Origin: an uncultured Bacteroidales bacterium
GTDB lineage: Bacteria > Bacteroidota > Bacteroidia > Bacteroidales > Muribaculaceae
Direction: 5' to 3'
Assembly (NCBI GenBank): GCA_902768435.1
Contig: CACXLJ010000027.1
Location: 1-64,000 of the forward strand
Length of the DNA stretch: 64,000 nucleotides
Shown one piece after another: positions 1-7,618 of this stretch. A program made the translations under genes and the position numbers. Positions within the stretch are counted from its first letter, which is position 1; each line of letters begins with the position of its first letter. Below the pieces are notes generated by a model. It was not told the DNA's origin. It searched no databases and saw only the letters and a list, made by a program, of their open reading frames with translations.

Positions 1-60
1 GCTAAACACAGAAAAATCAGCCGCCTGAAAAATATCGCATTCTCAGACGGTTGATTTGCA

Positions 61-117
61 AAGAGGGTGAGCCATAACTGAATTATGACACACCCTCTTC
101 TTTTATTATAGAAAAAA
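61..117 (+). terminator. rho-independent-type terminator
   Basis: A 9-bp stem, AAGAGGGTG at 61-69 against CACCCTCTT at 101-109, is followed by a T-rich run on the plus strand. It probably ends a plus-strand gene lying left of the window. A second imperfect hairpin at about 16-56 (AATCA..CCG..CTGA / TCAG..CGG..TGATT) precedes it. I see no gene in positions 1-118. Confidence 0.55.
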
Positions 118-118
118 C

Positions 119-367
119 TTATTGCTTTTCCTGCATCTCTCTCATAAACTCATCGGCCACATAAAGATCTCCGTACAGATACAGCCCAGTGCTCTTATCA
201 TGCAAATCTGCACAGGTATTGCTTTCATAGAACAATTGTAAAGCCCTAACAGGTTCTATGTTTAATCTTTTGGACAGTTCAACGGCAATACCACCAATGC
301 GATTGCTCATGATGATTTCCTGCACAATAGGGTCTTTAGTTGAATCTTCATATTGTTTCTGTTCCAT
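119..367 (-). CDS. DUF3791-family small protein (distal copy)
   Basis: This 82-residue, mostly helical protein resembles the DUF3791 family, small proteins usually encoded next to DUF3990 genes. It is the last gene of a three-gene minus-strand set. Its start lies inside the end of the DUF3990 gene (about 20 bp overlap), so the two are probably co-translated. I chose the ATG at 367; a TTG one codon upstream is less likely. There is no signal peptide or membrane segment. The role is not established from sequence. By position it could be an antitoxin or immunity partner of the DUF3990 protein. The family call rests on general resemblance and the neighbour, so I hold it moderately. Confidence 0.6.
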   Translation of the reverse strand: MEQKQYEDSTKDPIVQEIIMSNRIGGIAVELSKRLNIEPVRALQLFYESNTCADLHDKSTGLYLYGDLYVADEFMREMQEKQ

Positions 368-839
368 CAAATATCAAGTATTTATCTGTTATAGACTGAT
401 TTAATAAACACATTTGATTATTTGGGCGATGCATCGACAACCGGTTTAATGCTGTAGTCAAATCCATGAGCCCTGCCATATAAAGGTTCACTGTATCGAC
501 TACCCTGTCGTTGGCAATGCCACCTTCAATATAATCATAATCTTTTGAGGGGTTCAACCCTATTCTACTTTTTACGATGAAATCAAGCCAATCAGTATCA
601 TATTCTTTAAAAACCTTGCATTTGGCCTGGGTGAGAATAGCTTCACGACACAGCAAATATCTGTTTAAAACTGGTTGCTCTTTTTTTCGGTTCGCAACCA
701 GTTGCGCCCATTCTAGAGCTTGCTTGCGCAAGTCGGTGACATAAAAGCCTTGACCAAAGTCTAAATTCGGTCGTCCAAATGAGCAGATGGGTTGCTGAAC
801 GATCTGCGTACTACCATGATAAACAATTATCTTGTTCAT
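348..839 (-). CDS. DUF3990 protein, putative ADP-ribosyltransferase-like toxin
   Basis: This protein of 163 residues matches the DUF3990 pattern. It has an N-terminal strand ending in VYHGS (His8), then a DFGQGFYVT block (Tyr33) followed by a helix with WA. A His near the N terminus plus a G-FY-T block recalls the H-Y-E class of ADP-ribosyltransferase folds; that link is family knowledge and is not proven here. The start is the ATG at 839, which overlaps the stop of the upstream DUF3791 gene as ATGA and has a purine-rich GGAGGAGAA ahead of it. A longer GTG start at 866 would run back into that gene. A cytoplasmic toxin-like enzyme neutralised by one or both flanking DUF3791 proteins is a reasonable hypothesis. 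Confidence 0.65.
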   Translation of the reverse strand: MNKIIVYHGSTQIVQQPICSFGRPNLDFGQGFYVTDLRKQALEWAQLVANRKKEQPVLNRYLLCREAILTQAKCKVFKEYDTDWLDFIVKSRIGLNPSKDYDYIEGGIANDRVVDTVNLYMAGLMDLTTALNRLSMHRPNNQMCLLNQSITDKYLIFDGTETI

Positions 840-1075
840 TTCTTCTCCTCCCAAGCGTTTAAACACTCAATCAAATTTAGAGCAATGTTTTCACGGCTTT
901 CACTGTGAAGTGTTTCATAATTGGGCAGAATGAAATTCTCTATCAGCTTCACATGCTTCATGCGTTCAAACACAGTTTTGTAACTCGTGTTCAGTGTGCG
1001 TGCTGTGGCTTCAATGCAAGTAGCAACAAAAGCCATGACTTGATGAGTTTTTGATATTTGTATGAGGTTCTCCAT
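836..1075 (-). CDS. DUF3791-family small protein (proximal copy)
   Basis: This 79-residue helical protein is the first gene of the three-gene set and looks like DUF3791. It shares layout but little sequence with the distal copy at 119-367. Its stop overlaps the ATG of the DUF3990 gene by 4 bp (ATGA), which implies translational coupling. The start is the ATG at 1075. A minus-strand TATATTTG box at 1100-1107 lies about 25 bp upstream and fits the Bacteroidales -7 element. An antitoxin-first order is typical of toxin-antitoxin operons, which supports but does not prove that role. Confidence 0.6.
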   Translation of the reverse strand: MENLIQISKTHQVMAFVATCIEATARTLNTSYKTVFERMKHVKLIENFILPNYETLHSESRENIALNLIECLNAWEEKK

Positions 1076-1099
1076 TGTTTAAAATCAAATAAAAGCAAT

Positions 1100-1107
1100 G
1101 CAAATAT
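1100..1107 (-). promoter_or_regulatory. -7 promoter box for the DUF3791/DUF3990 set
   Basis: TATATTTG on the minus strand matches TAnnTTTG exactly. No clear TTTG box is seen at the expected -33 distance, so the promoter may be weak or regulated. Confidence 0.45.
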
Positions 1108-1198
1108 AATGATAAATTGACAAACAACCCATATATATTTCTCAAGAAAAGAGATTGAAACACTTCGTGGCGCCAAGATGTGCCATCAGTGTGTGTGG

Positions 1199-2125
1199 TC
1201 AACCTTGCGGTGGCACTGGTGGGGGTGCCTGCTGAGGCCCGGATTGATGCACAACTTGCACATCGGGCTGATGAGGTGCCTGCGGTTGCTGGACTACTTG
1301 CACATCGGGTTCTTGCTGGTAGTATTGCTGGACTTGCTGATAGTTTTGCGGCTCCTCCTGATAGTATTCCTGGTCTTCGTATTCTTCGTCTTCCTCGGGA
1401 ATCTTCTTGGTGTTGAAGAACAGACAGAGGATGAGGCCCAAAACCAGGAACGCCACGCCCACGAGGAAGCACAGGTGCAGGCCCGTGGCGGTCAGGCCCA
1501 CGCCCAGGGTGAAGCCCAGCGCCATTCCCGTGAGGAAGCGGGTGATGGTGGCGAACCGGGGAACGCGCCCCTTGGTGAGCGAGTTGGCAAGGCTGAACAG
1601 CAGACCAAACAGGAAACCACCCTGGTTACCGATGTTCTGCAATAGCATCACCACGGCCACGATGCCTACCATCGAGTTGATCCAGTTTTCTGAGATGTTC
1701 ATGAAGCCGTAGAGCAGCAACGCCATACCCACGCCGCACAGTAGTGGGGCGAGTCCGCGCCGCATGCCCATGCCCATGTTGGAGAACATGCCCTTGATGC
1801 CTCCTGCCACACCCACAAAGGGCCACTTCTTCTCAAACAGGGGCAGGATGGCACTGTTCACAGCCACAGCCATCACTACCTTGCCCACAATACCGCCGGC
1901 GGCTCCCAGCACACCACCAAAGAGTCCGCCTTCGGAGTATGTCAGGAAGCTGACTCCCTTGGCCCAATCGGGCAGTTCCATCTTGCCCGAGAAGTAGCCT
2001 ATCACAATCCACACGATACCGAGCACCACAGTGGGCAGCAGCTTCATGGGATGCTTGAACACCTCCTTGCTCTGCTGAATGTAGCTCTTCAGATATTGGC
2101 CGATGCCTACTTTTTCGTTTTGCAT
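1199..2125 (-). CDS. polytopic membrane protein with proline-rich C-terminal tail
   Basis: I do not recognise this family. The protein is about 308 residues. It starts with a charged segment and a membrane segment near residues 30-45 (VVLGIVWIVIGYF). Several glycine-rich hydrophobic segments follow, ending near residue 235. The last 70 residues are cytoplasm-like and rich in Glu, Gln, Tyr and Pro. The tail carries DVQVVQQ- and DVQVVHQ-type repeats and ends in APPPVPPQG (PPPVP at 301-305). It is the third gene of a minus-strand operon, 19 bp after a GYF-domain gene. GYF domains bind proline-rich peptides, so the tail is a plausible ligand for the neighbour. The start is the ATG at 2125; a TTG two codons upstream is possible. 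Confidence 0.6.
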   Translation of the reverse strand: MQNEKVGIGQYLKSYIQQSKEVFKHPMKLLPTVVLGIVWIVIGYFSGKMELPDWAKGVSFLTYSEGGLFGGVLGAAGGIVGKVVMAVAVNSAILPLFEKKWPFVGVAGGIKGMFSNMGMGMRRGLAPLLCGVGMALLLYGFMNISENWINSMVGIVAVVMLLQNIGNQGGFLFGLLFSLANSLTKGRVPRFATITRFLTGMALGFTLGVGLTATGLHLCFLVGVAFLVLGLILCLFFNTKKIPEEDEEYEDQEYYQEEPQNYQQVQQYYQQEPDVQVVQQPQAPHQPDVQVVHQSGPQQAPPPVPPQG

Positions 2126-2144
2126 AGTCAAGTGGTTTTAGGGT

Positions 2145-2882
2145 TCAATATTGATAGGTAAAGCCCAAGGCGCTTGCTATTTCAGGCACTTGCGCAGCGG
2201 GAATCCACTCGTTCCTGCCATCAATCCAGATGGGGGTGTCAGGGTCAATCTGGTACTGGAGCAGTTGCGGCAGGGTGTAGGGCCCGTAGCTCTCGTTGTT
2301 GTAGGCCATATAGTACTTGGCCGGCAGCTGTGGTGCTGCTTGTGGCATAGATTGCTGCACAACCTCAACACCTGCATCTTGCGGAGCTGGTTGCGACTGC
2401 GGAATGCTGGGAATCTCGGGAATGGCAGCCTCTTGCTTGGCTTGCTCGGCGGCTGCACGGGCCTGTTTCTCGGCTTCTTCGCGTGCGAGCCCTTCGGTCA
2501 CGGCCTGTTCGATGGCTTTCTCGATTGCCTCCTCCTCTTCGATATATTCTCGCATCTGCTTCTCCAGGGCATCGCGCTGTTCGCATGGCTCCATGGGCAC
2601 GAATATCCACTGTGTGAGGTATTCCAGACCAGGGCTGAGCCCGATGGCACCCTCACGGCTCACCATGTAGAATTGTGTGCCGGTGAGTTCATGCTTCACA
2701 TCCTCACTTTTGGCAAACTCAAAAAGTTCCTTCAGCGTGAAGGCTGTTCCATTACCCACCAGTCGCCACACCATGGTGTGACTCATGGCTACTGCCAGCG
2801 CCTGCATCATGTAGTGATAATGACCCGTCCAAAACGCTTTCTCGGCATACTCTCGGTACTTTTTCTGTTTCTCGGTTTCCAT
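2145..2882 (-). CDS. GYF_2 (DUF4339) domain protein
   Basis: This 245-residue soluble protein has a helical N-terminal domain (about 1-100) that is not recognised. A charged coiled-coil-like Glu/Ala/Lys stretch (about 100-152) and a Pro/Gln linker containing VEVVQQ follow. The C terminus is a GYF_2 domain (about 189-237), recognisable by YGPYTL, DTPIW and the Trp pair at 219 and 226. GYF domains are adaptor modules that bind proline-rich peptides. Both operon neighbours contain PPPVP, and the downstream membrane protein also repeats the VxVVQQ motif. It starts at 2882, 2 bp after the stop of the 858-residue exported protein. A scaffold role between the two neighbours is inference. Confidence 0.65.
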   Translation of the reverse strand: METEKQKKYREYAEKAFWTGHYHYMMQALAVAMSHTMVWRLVGNGTAFTLKELFEFAKSEDVKHELTGTQFYMVSREGAIGLSPGLEYLTQWIFVPMEPCEQRDALEKQMREYIEEEEAIEKAIEQAVTEGLAREEAEKQARAAAEQAKQEAAIPEIPSIPQSQPAPQDAGVEVVQQSMPQAAPQLPAKYYMAYNNESYGPYTLPQLLQYQIDPDTPIWIDGRNEWIPAAQVPEIASALGFTYQY

Positions 2883-2884
2883 AT

Positions 2885-5461
2885 TTATTCTAAATCTTTT
2901 TTATCAAATCGGTCTACTCTAAAGGCTGCTGCATCGTTCCAGATGGCGTGCAGGTCGGAGCCGAACTGTACTGACTCGTCCCACACCGTCTGAGACACGT
3001 CGCCACCCCAATCAAAGGCATCGAATTTGCCCAATATCTCGGGACCGGCAGCCTCAAACATCTTGCCGAAGTCGATGCTGCCGCCAAAGGTCACATTATC
3101 GGTCTTCATCCAGCCCAAGCCGCCTTTTGCGTCGATGAGCATAATATCCTTGTAATGGACTGTCTTGGATATGTCCACATCGCCACTGCCAAACCACTTC
3201 TTGATGGTTTCGGCGGTCCTGTCGCTGAATCGCAAGCCCGTATCTTTGTCGATGTGGATGATGCGCGGGTCGAGCGACTGGGCAGCCGAATCCTGGACAA
3301 ATTTCACGCCCTTGGAGAACAGTTTGCCCACGCCATAATCAACGCTCTTCTTTCCGGCAGTGTTGGCCATGCCGCTCAGCGTCTTGGTCACGCTTCCGGT
3401 CTTGGCATAGATGGCCATGCCGTCTTTCACACTCTCGGTGCCTATCACAATGGCATATTCCTTGAGAGGATTGCTCGTCAGGTCGCCTGCCTGATTCTGA
3501 ATCACGCCCAAAGCGCCCTGGCCCATGCCAACGGCCACATGAAGTGCGCTTTCGCCGAGCGACTTGCCGTCGGCATAACTTTCGCTCGCGGCCACCATAG
3601 TGGATTTAGTGAAGGTGTAAGCATTTTTCACTGCCTTGCCGCCTGGCACGCACTCGCCCATGATGTTCACGGCGGTTTCACACACTTTATCGACCTTTTC
3701 GGCCATTTCGGTGGCCGATTTCCACTGCTCGGCAATTTCTTGCTGATAGAAGAATTCTTCCTCCGCCAAAGCTTGTTCCTGACGAATCTTGCTCTGCAGG
3801 TTATCGACCGTAGTGTGATACTTGTCAGCGAGTTTTTCGATATATTTCTCTTTCTCTATGGCGCGTTCCTGCTCGGCTTTCATGTCGCTGTAAGCCTTCA
3901 TGTCGTCGGTGTAGCCACGCTCCAGGTCGCGCTTGTTCATGGCATCCCACTGTTCGCGCTGTTCTTTCACGTTGCGGGCCGCTGTCTCGGCATTCTGAAG
4001 CACATAACCCTGATTTTCGTAACTGAAGCGCATGCGCTCTTCAAGATCGGCAGTGGTCAACTTAGGTTCACTGTCATCGTAGCACTTGGTCCACCGGCCA
4101 TCGCTGGTGGGATAGAACTCGGTCCTCTTGCCTGTTGCCGGGTCGGTATAGGTGAGGGTGCCGTCGGCTCCCTCGTGGAAATACCTCTTCGCAAGGTCGG
4201 GATAGTCGGTAGGATGGAAGAGCTTGCCATCGTCGGGCTTTGGTTCTGGTTTCGGGTTCTCTTCCTCTTCGGGGCGCTTGGGCTCCACGGCGGGCATATC
4301 GGGCCCGTCGGGCACGGGAGGCGGCAACTCGGCACCGCCACCACCACCTATGATGGTGTTAGTGATGTTGCTGGCAATCTGTGCTCCTGTGCCACCAATG
4401 AAACCGGCAACGCCGCTGCCCAGCAATATCGAGGCAACCGTGGCGATGGCACCTATCACAGCACCCTCCTTTTCATCGGTGTGTTTGCCTAGGCCCAACG
4501 GGTCGCCCTCGCCTTTCATCCAAGTCATGAGGTCTTTGATATAATCCTTGAGTTCGGCCTTGTCTTGGGCATCGAGCTGTGCCGTGCCTGCCTCGCCATC
4601 GAGCAATTCCTCGCCCATTTCGGCGGCAGCCACGGCAGCATCGACCTGAATTTCCTCAACTTCAAAGTAGATGCGGGTCCATGGCATAGTGGCCATCTCG
4701 TTTTTGGGAGTTCCTTTACGGTCTCCACTGGTCATTGCTGTGGCCGATGCGCTTATCATGGCCAGCAGGTGCCCGTCGCCTTTGAAGTAGATGAAATGGC
4801 CCAGGGTCGGATTCACACTCAAAGGTTTCTCGCATGTGAGTGTTTGGTCCGATACTTTCGTACGGGTTTTTCCGCTTTGCTTGGTTATGGTGGTCACGGT
4901 GCTGTATTTGTCCTCGCCATTAAACGAATAGGAAAAACCAATCCCGCCATCAGTCGGAACAAATGTGAGTCCATTAAAGGAATACTTGCCTCGAGCCTTG
5001 ATTTTGTCAACTACAGTGCGGTGGCCCATCATGCCCGAACTGGTAATCGTGTATTCAACATCGTAGGAGCGGCTCACGCCATCGTCGGCATAGATACAGA
5101 ATCCCGCTTCGTGCAGGGCAACGCCTTCTACACCCATCACCTTGTCGTAGGAGAATTCCCATGTGGCTTGAGGGCTATTCTTGCGTGCCACATCGGGCAC
5201 CCAGCCGGCTGCAGCGATGGGCTTGAGGCGCATTCCATAGATTTTCAAGCCTTTCTCTTTTATCACTTTGTTGATGTCGATATCGCCGTTGCAATAGCTG
5301 TGCTGCAGGTCGGTGCGGTCAATGTCCTGCAGTTTCAGGAGCACCACGGGGTCGACCCAACGCGTGCCATTGGTGTTGATTTGCTCGCCATCGGCCCAGG
5401 CGGTCAGCGTCCCGAGCAAAAAAAGAGCAAGCAAAATGGTTTTAAAAAGGTTTTTGTGCAT
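2885..5461 (-). CDS. large exported protein with Gly-zipper segment, PPPVP motif and coiled coil
   Basis: This 858-residue protein is not recognised by name. It has a signal peptide (about 1-23, ending AWA). A beta-rich N-terminal region follows to about 270. A glycine-zipper hydrophobic stretch lies at 333-376, directly followed by PPPVP at 380-384 and a Pro/Glu/Lys linker. Next comes a WT-containing segment at about 410-465 and a long Glu/Lys/Gln coiled coil (about 470-600). The Ala/Gly-rich helices at about 600-720 recall the pre-toxin parts of polymorphic toxins. The C-terminal segment (about 730-858) is unfamiliar. It is the first gene of a three-gene operon behind a consensus promoter. 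Toxin delivery or an envelope machine are possible, and the sequence does not decide. Confidence 0.6.
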   Translation of the reverse strand: MHKNLFKTILLALFLLGTLTAWADGEQINTNGTRWVDPVVLLKLQDIDRTDLQHSYCNGDIDINKVIKEKGLKIYGMRLKPIAAAGWVPDVARKNSPQATWEFSYDKVMGVEGVALHEAGFCIYADDGVSRSYDVEYTITSSGMMGHRTVVDKIKARGKYSFNGLTFVPTDGGIGFSYSFNGEDKYSTVTTITKQSGKTRTKVSDQTLTCEKPLSVNPTLGHFIYFKGDGHLLAMISASATAMTSGDRKGTPKNEMATMPWTRIYFEVEEIQVDAAVAAAEMGEELLDGEAGTAQLDAQDKAELKDYIKDLMTWMKGEGDPLGLGKHTDEKEGAVIGAIATVASILLGSGVAGFIGGTGAQIASNITNTIIGGGGGAELPPPVPDGPDMPAVEPKRPEEEENPKPEPKPDDGKLFHPTDYPDLAKRYFHEGADGTLTYTDPATGKRTEFYPTSDGRWTKCYDDSEPKLTTADLEERMRFSYENQGYVLQNAETAARNVKEQREQWDAMNKRDLERGYTDDMKAYSDMKAEQERAIEKEKYIEKLADKYHTTVDNLQSKIRQEQALAEEEFFYQQEIAEQWKSATEMAEKVDKVCETAVNIMGECVPGGKAVKNAYTFTKSTMVAASESYADGKSLGESALHVAVGMGQGALGVIQNQAGDLTSNPLKEYAIVIGTESVKDGMAIYAKTGSVTKTLSGMANTAGKKSVDYGVGKLFSKGVKFVQDSAAQSLDPRIIHIDKDTGLRFSDRTAETIKKWFGSGDVDISKTVHYKDIMLIDAKGGLGWMKTDNVTFGGSIDFGKMFEAAGPEILGKFDAFDWGGDVSQTVWDESVQFGSDLHAIWNDAAAFRVDRFDKKDLE

Positions 5462-5485
5462 GGCCTTTATAGTTTTGGTTCGTCA

Positions 5486-5517
5486 CAAATTTACAAAAAG
5501 ATGTGTAAAGCGCCAAA
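5486..5517 (-). promoter_or_regulatory. consensus Bacteroidales promoter of the GYF operon
   Basis: On the minus strand TTTG (5514-5517), a 20-nt spacer and TAAATTTG (5486-5493) match the TTTG-N19-21-TAnnTTTG consensus exactly. Transcription would start near 5480, leaving a leader of about 20 nt before the ATG at 5461. Confidence 0.75.
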
Positions 5518-5595
5518 CAATTGTGACTATTGTCGCAGATAACGGGTATAATTCTACACATTTATCACATTTTATGGCTCAAAAACAGGGTGATT

Positions 5596-5627
5596 GTTGC
5601 AGAATTGCGTGGGAATGACTATTTTTG
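5596..5627 (+). promoter_or_regulatory. promoter of the 5657-7011 gene pair
   Basis: GTTG at 5596-5599, a 20-nt spacer and TATTTTTG at 5620-5627 fit the Bacteroidales promoter. The first exported-protein gene begins 29 bp downstream. Confidence 0.6.
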
Positions 5628-5656
5628 TAAATAATTCACCATTAAAACTTGAAAAA

Positions 5657-6346
5657 ATGAAGAGAGAAGGCATAATCATGAGTATAATGGCAGTGGCATT
5701 GCTGTTCCCGTCGGCAACTGCGCTGGCCAAGGATAATGTGGCCGAGGCGCCCAACTATGTGAAAGCGCTCGGATTCAATGCGCCCGTAAAGACGCTGGGA
5801 GCCTACAGCGACGAGATGGAAGTGGCCGATGCCGACTATTGCACCTTTGAGTTTGACCGCGAGGGCCGGCTCATCTCCTATGACCAGAGCGAGACGATCG
5901 AAGGGGCTTATAGCTATACCATCTACTTTGGGCTCGACGGACTGCCGACACATGCCCAGAGCGTGTTCATCAACTGGTGGGAACTCGATGAAGAGGGCAA
6001 TCCGCCCATTACCACTACTCAGCATGCCGTGCGCAAATTGCGTGACGGCGATGTTACCATGCTCTATATCGATGGCCTGGGAGAGGGTGAAAAGGAAGTG
6101 AAGGTGACCCATGATGCACAGGGACGCATCATTGAGGTCGACGATATCACCGACGGCGTGGTGAACCGCTACCGGTATCCTACTGGAGTCAATGTGCCCT
6201 GCTACCAAGATGGCACAGTGGCATTCCCGCAGGTCGACATGATTCATGGCCATCGTGTTAAATTCCCGCCACAACAAGCCGTGCCCACGGGCGTCACTGA
6301 GTTCCAGAATGGCTTGTGGAATTTTGAAGTGAAATACTTCGAATAA
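5657..6346 (+). CDS. exported protein with YD/RHS-like repeats
   Basis: This 229-residue protein starts at the ATG at 5657, with a signal peptide (MKREGIIMSIMAVALLF.., cleavage after ALA). The mature part carries segments such as FEFDREGRLISYD and THDAQGRIIEVDD. These resemble the YD/RHS-type beta repeats found in many secreted Bacteroidales proteins. It is too short to be an RHS toxin shell. The stop overlaps the ATG of the next gene as TAATG, so the two are translationally coupled. The function is unknown and the location is periplasmic or outer surface. A promoter lies directly upstream. Confidence 0.6.
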   Translation: MKREGIIMSIMAVALLFPSATALAKDNVAEAPNYVKALGFNAPVKTLGAYSDEMEVADADYCTFEFDREGRLISYDQSETIEGAYSYTIYFGLDGLPTHAQSVFINWWELDEEGNPPITTTQHAVRKLRDGDVTMLYIDGLGEGEKEVKVTHDAQGRIIEVDDITDGVVNRYRYPTGVNVPCYQDGTVAFPQVDMIHGHRVKFPPQQAVPTGVTEFQNGLWNFEVKYFE

Positions 6347-7011
6347 TGGCATTGATGACGAATCGTTTGACAACTGTTTTAGTTGCCGTGCTGCTTCCCG
6401 TTGCAGCATGGGCAGCGATGCCTGTGGCTGAGCCCGACACGGTGCCACTCTCTGAAGCTCCGCTCATGGTTGCTGGCAGCATGCAGGTGCGTATCGACTC
6501 GCTTGAGGCCCCCAGCGAGGAGGCTCTGATGGCAGCACACATGGCCGCCAATGCCACGATTGCTGGCACTTGGAAATTTAACGGGCCCAGCGTGGATGCG
6601 AGAGGCAGCAGTTTTGTGAGCCGATTGGGCAAACCCATAGCCAAAAGCAAACTGAAAAAGGGGTTGAAAAAGGCCTATGACAAACTCAAGTTGAAGAAGC
6701 GTTGGACCTCGTTTGTGCTCACACGCGAGGGTCGCTGGAGCATCACGCTGCTGGGCAAGTCGATAGGCGGCAGTTATGACTATTATCCCACCACCGAGCA
6801 ACTGGTGCTGCATGGCATGCTGGTGAAGATAGAGGGGCAGGCCTATCGCGAGGGCGACCACCTGCATGTGCAGTTTGAGGCCGACAAGTTTCTCTCCCTG
6901 ATGCGTCTGCTGGGCAAGCTGATACACGCCGATGTGCTCAAGTCGCTGGCAAAGCTCAGCAACAATTATCACGATGTGAAAGTGGGGTTCGACTTCAAGC
7001 AGGAAAAATAA
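6346..7011 (+). CDS. DUF4923-family exported lipocalin-like protein
   Basis: This 221-residue protein has an N-terminal signal peptide (ends AWAAM). After a variable stretch comes GTWKFNGPSVDARGSSFVSR, then a Lys-rich helix (KLKKGLKKAYDKL). Beta strands such as WSITLLGKSIGGSYDYY, LVLHG and VQFEADKFLSLM follow. This order (GTW-x-F/Y-GP, YDK helix, G-SGTY, L-FDADKLL) is typical of DUF4923, a lipocalin-like family of Bacteroidales. The biochemical role is unknown. It follows the upstream gene with a TAATG overlap. The hairpin beyond it is oriented for the opposite strand, so I see no clear terminator for this pair. Confidence 0.65.
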   Translation: MALMTNRLTTVLVAVLLPVAAWAAMPVAEPDTVPLSEAPLMVAGSMQVRIDSLEAPSEEALMAAHMAANATIAGTWKFNGPSVDARGSSFVSRLGKPIAKSKLKKGLKKAYDKLKLKKRWTSFVLTREGRWSITLLGKSIGGSYDYYPTTEQLVLHGMLVKIEGQAYREGDHLHVQFEADKFLSLMRLLGKLIHADVLKSLAKLSNNYHDVKVGFDFKQEK

Positions 7012-7020
7012 AAAGTGCAT

Positions 7021-7056
7021 AAAAAATCTCAGCCTTCACTTGCGTGTAAGGCTGAG
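7021..7056 (-). terminator. terminator of the LuxR-type gene
   Basis: CTCAGCCTT (7028-7036) pairs with AAGGCTGAG (7048-7056). Read on the minus strand the hairpin is followed by a T6 run (7021-7026), so it ends the gene at 7146-7361. Confidence 0.65.
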
Positions 7057-7145
7057 TAAACGTGGTTAATACTTGCTCTATACAAGAGCTTTATTAATCT
7101 GGCCTAATCTGTGAAACAGTTAATAAATCATTGGTCTGCTATGAA

Positions 7146-7361
7146 TCAGTCAATTTTCAAAATGCCTCGTCTGTAGGCATTGCCAATAAGTTCGGCAACA
7201 TTGCGAGACTTGGTTTTGCGGAGCAACTGTTTTCTGTGATATTCGACCGTGTTGGTAGAAATAAACAGCTGCTCAGAAATCTCCTTGCTATTTAGGCCAC
7301 TTGCCAGAAGCTTGAGAACCTCAAGCTCTCGATTGGTTAATTCTGAATTACGAGCAATCAT
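7146..7361 (-). CDS. single-domain LuxR-type HTH regulator
   Basis: This 71-residue protein is almost entirely a LuxR C-terminal helix-turn-helix. It reads LTNRELEVLKLLASGLNSKEISEQL, then STNTVEYHRKQLLRKTKSRN. There is no receiver or ligand domain, so activity is presumably set by expression level. I place the start at the ATG at 7361. The TTG at 7388 lies at or beyond the transcription start predicted from the consensus promoter at 7391-7422 and cannot easily be used. It is monocistronic and divergent from nothing nearby; targets are unknown. Confidence 0.75.
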   Translation of the reverse strand: MIARNSELTNRELEVLKLLASGLNSKEISEQLFISTNTVEYHRKQLLRKTKSRNVAELIGNAYRRGILKID

Positions 7362-7390
7362 TTGTTCGGTTGTTAATAAATTTTGCAAGG

Positions 7391-7422
7391 CAAAAGTAAA
7401 TACAAATATGAATATTTACAAA
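7391..7422 (-). promoter_or_regulatory. consensus promoter of the LuxR-type gene
   Basis: On the minus strand TTTG (7419-7422), 20 nt and TACTTTTG (7391-7398) match the consensus exactly. The position decides in favour of the downstream ATG start at 7361. The remaining 7423-7618 is AT-rich with no gene seen. Confidence 0.75.
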
Positions 7423-7618
7423 GATTAATGCATTAAAAATCAGTGAACAATGTGAAAACTACTGATTTCGGTCTAAAGGTTTACAATAACAATAGGACAA
7501 TAATGGTAGTTGCCGTTTTTTTGTCAAAAAAATAGCAAGTTGCTGTGTGATGATAGTGCCCATAGAGCAATTTTAATAATATCACTATCAAAACGGCAGA
7601 AATAGTGCCCAGAAATGA

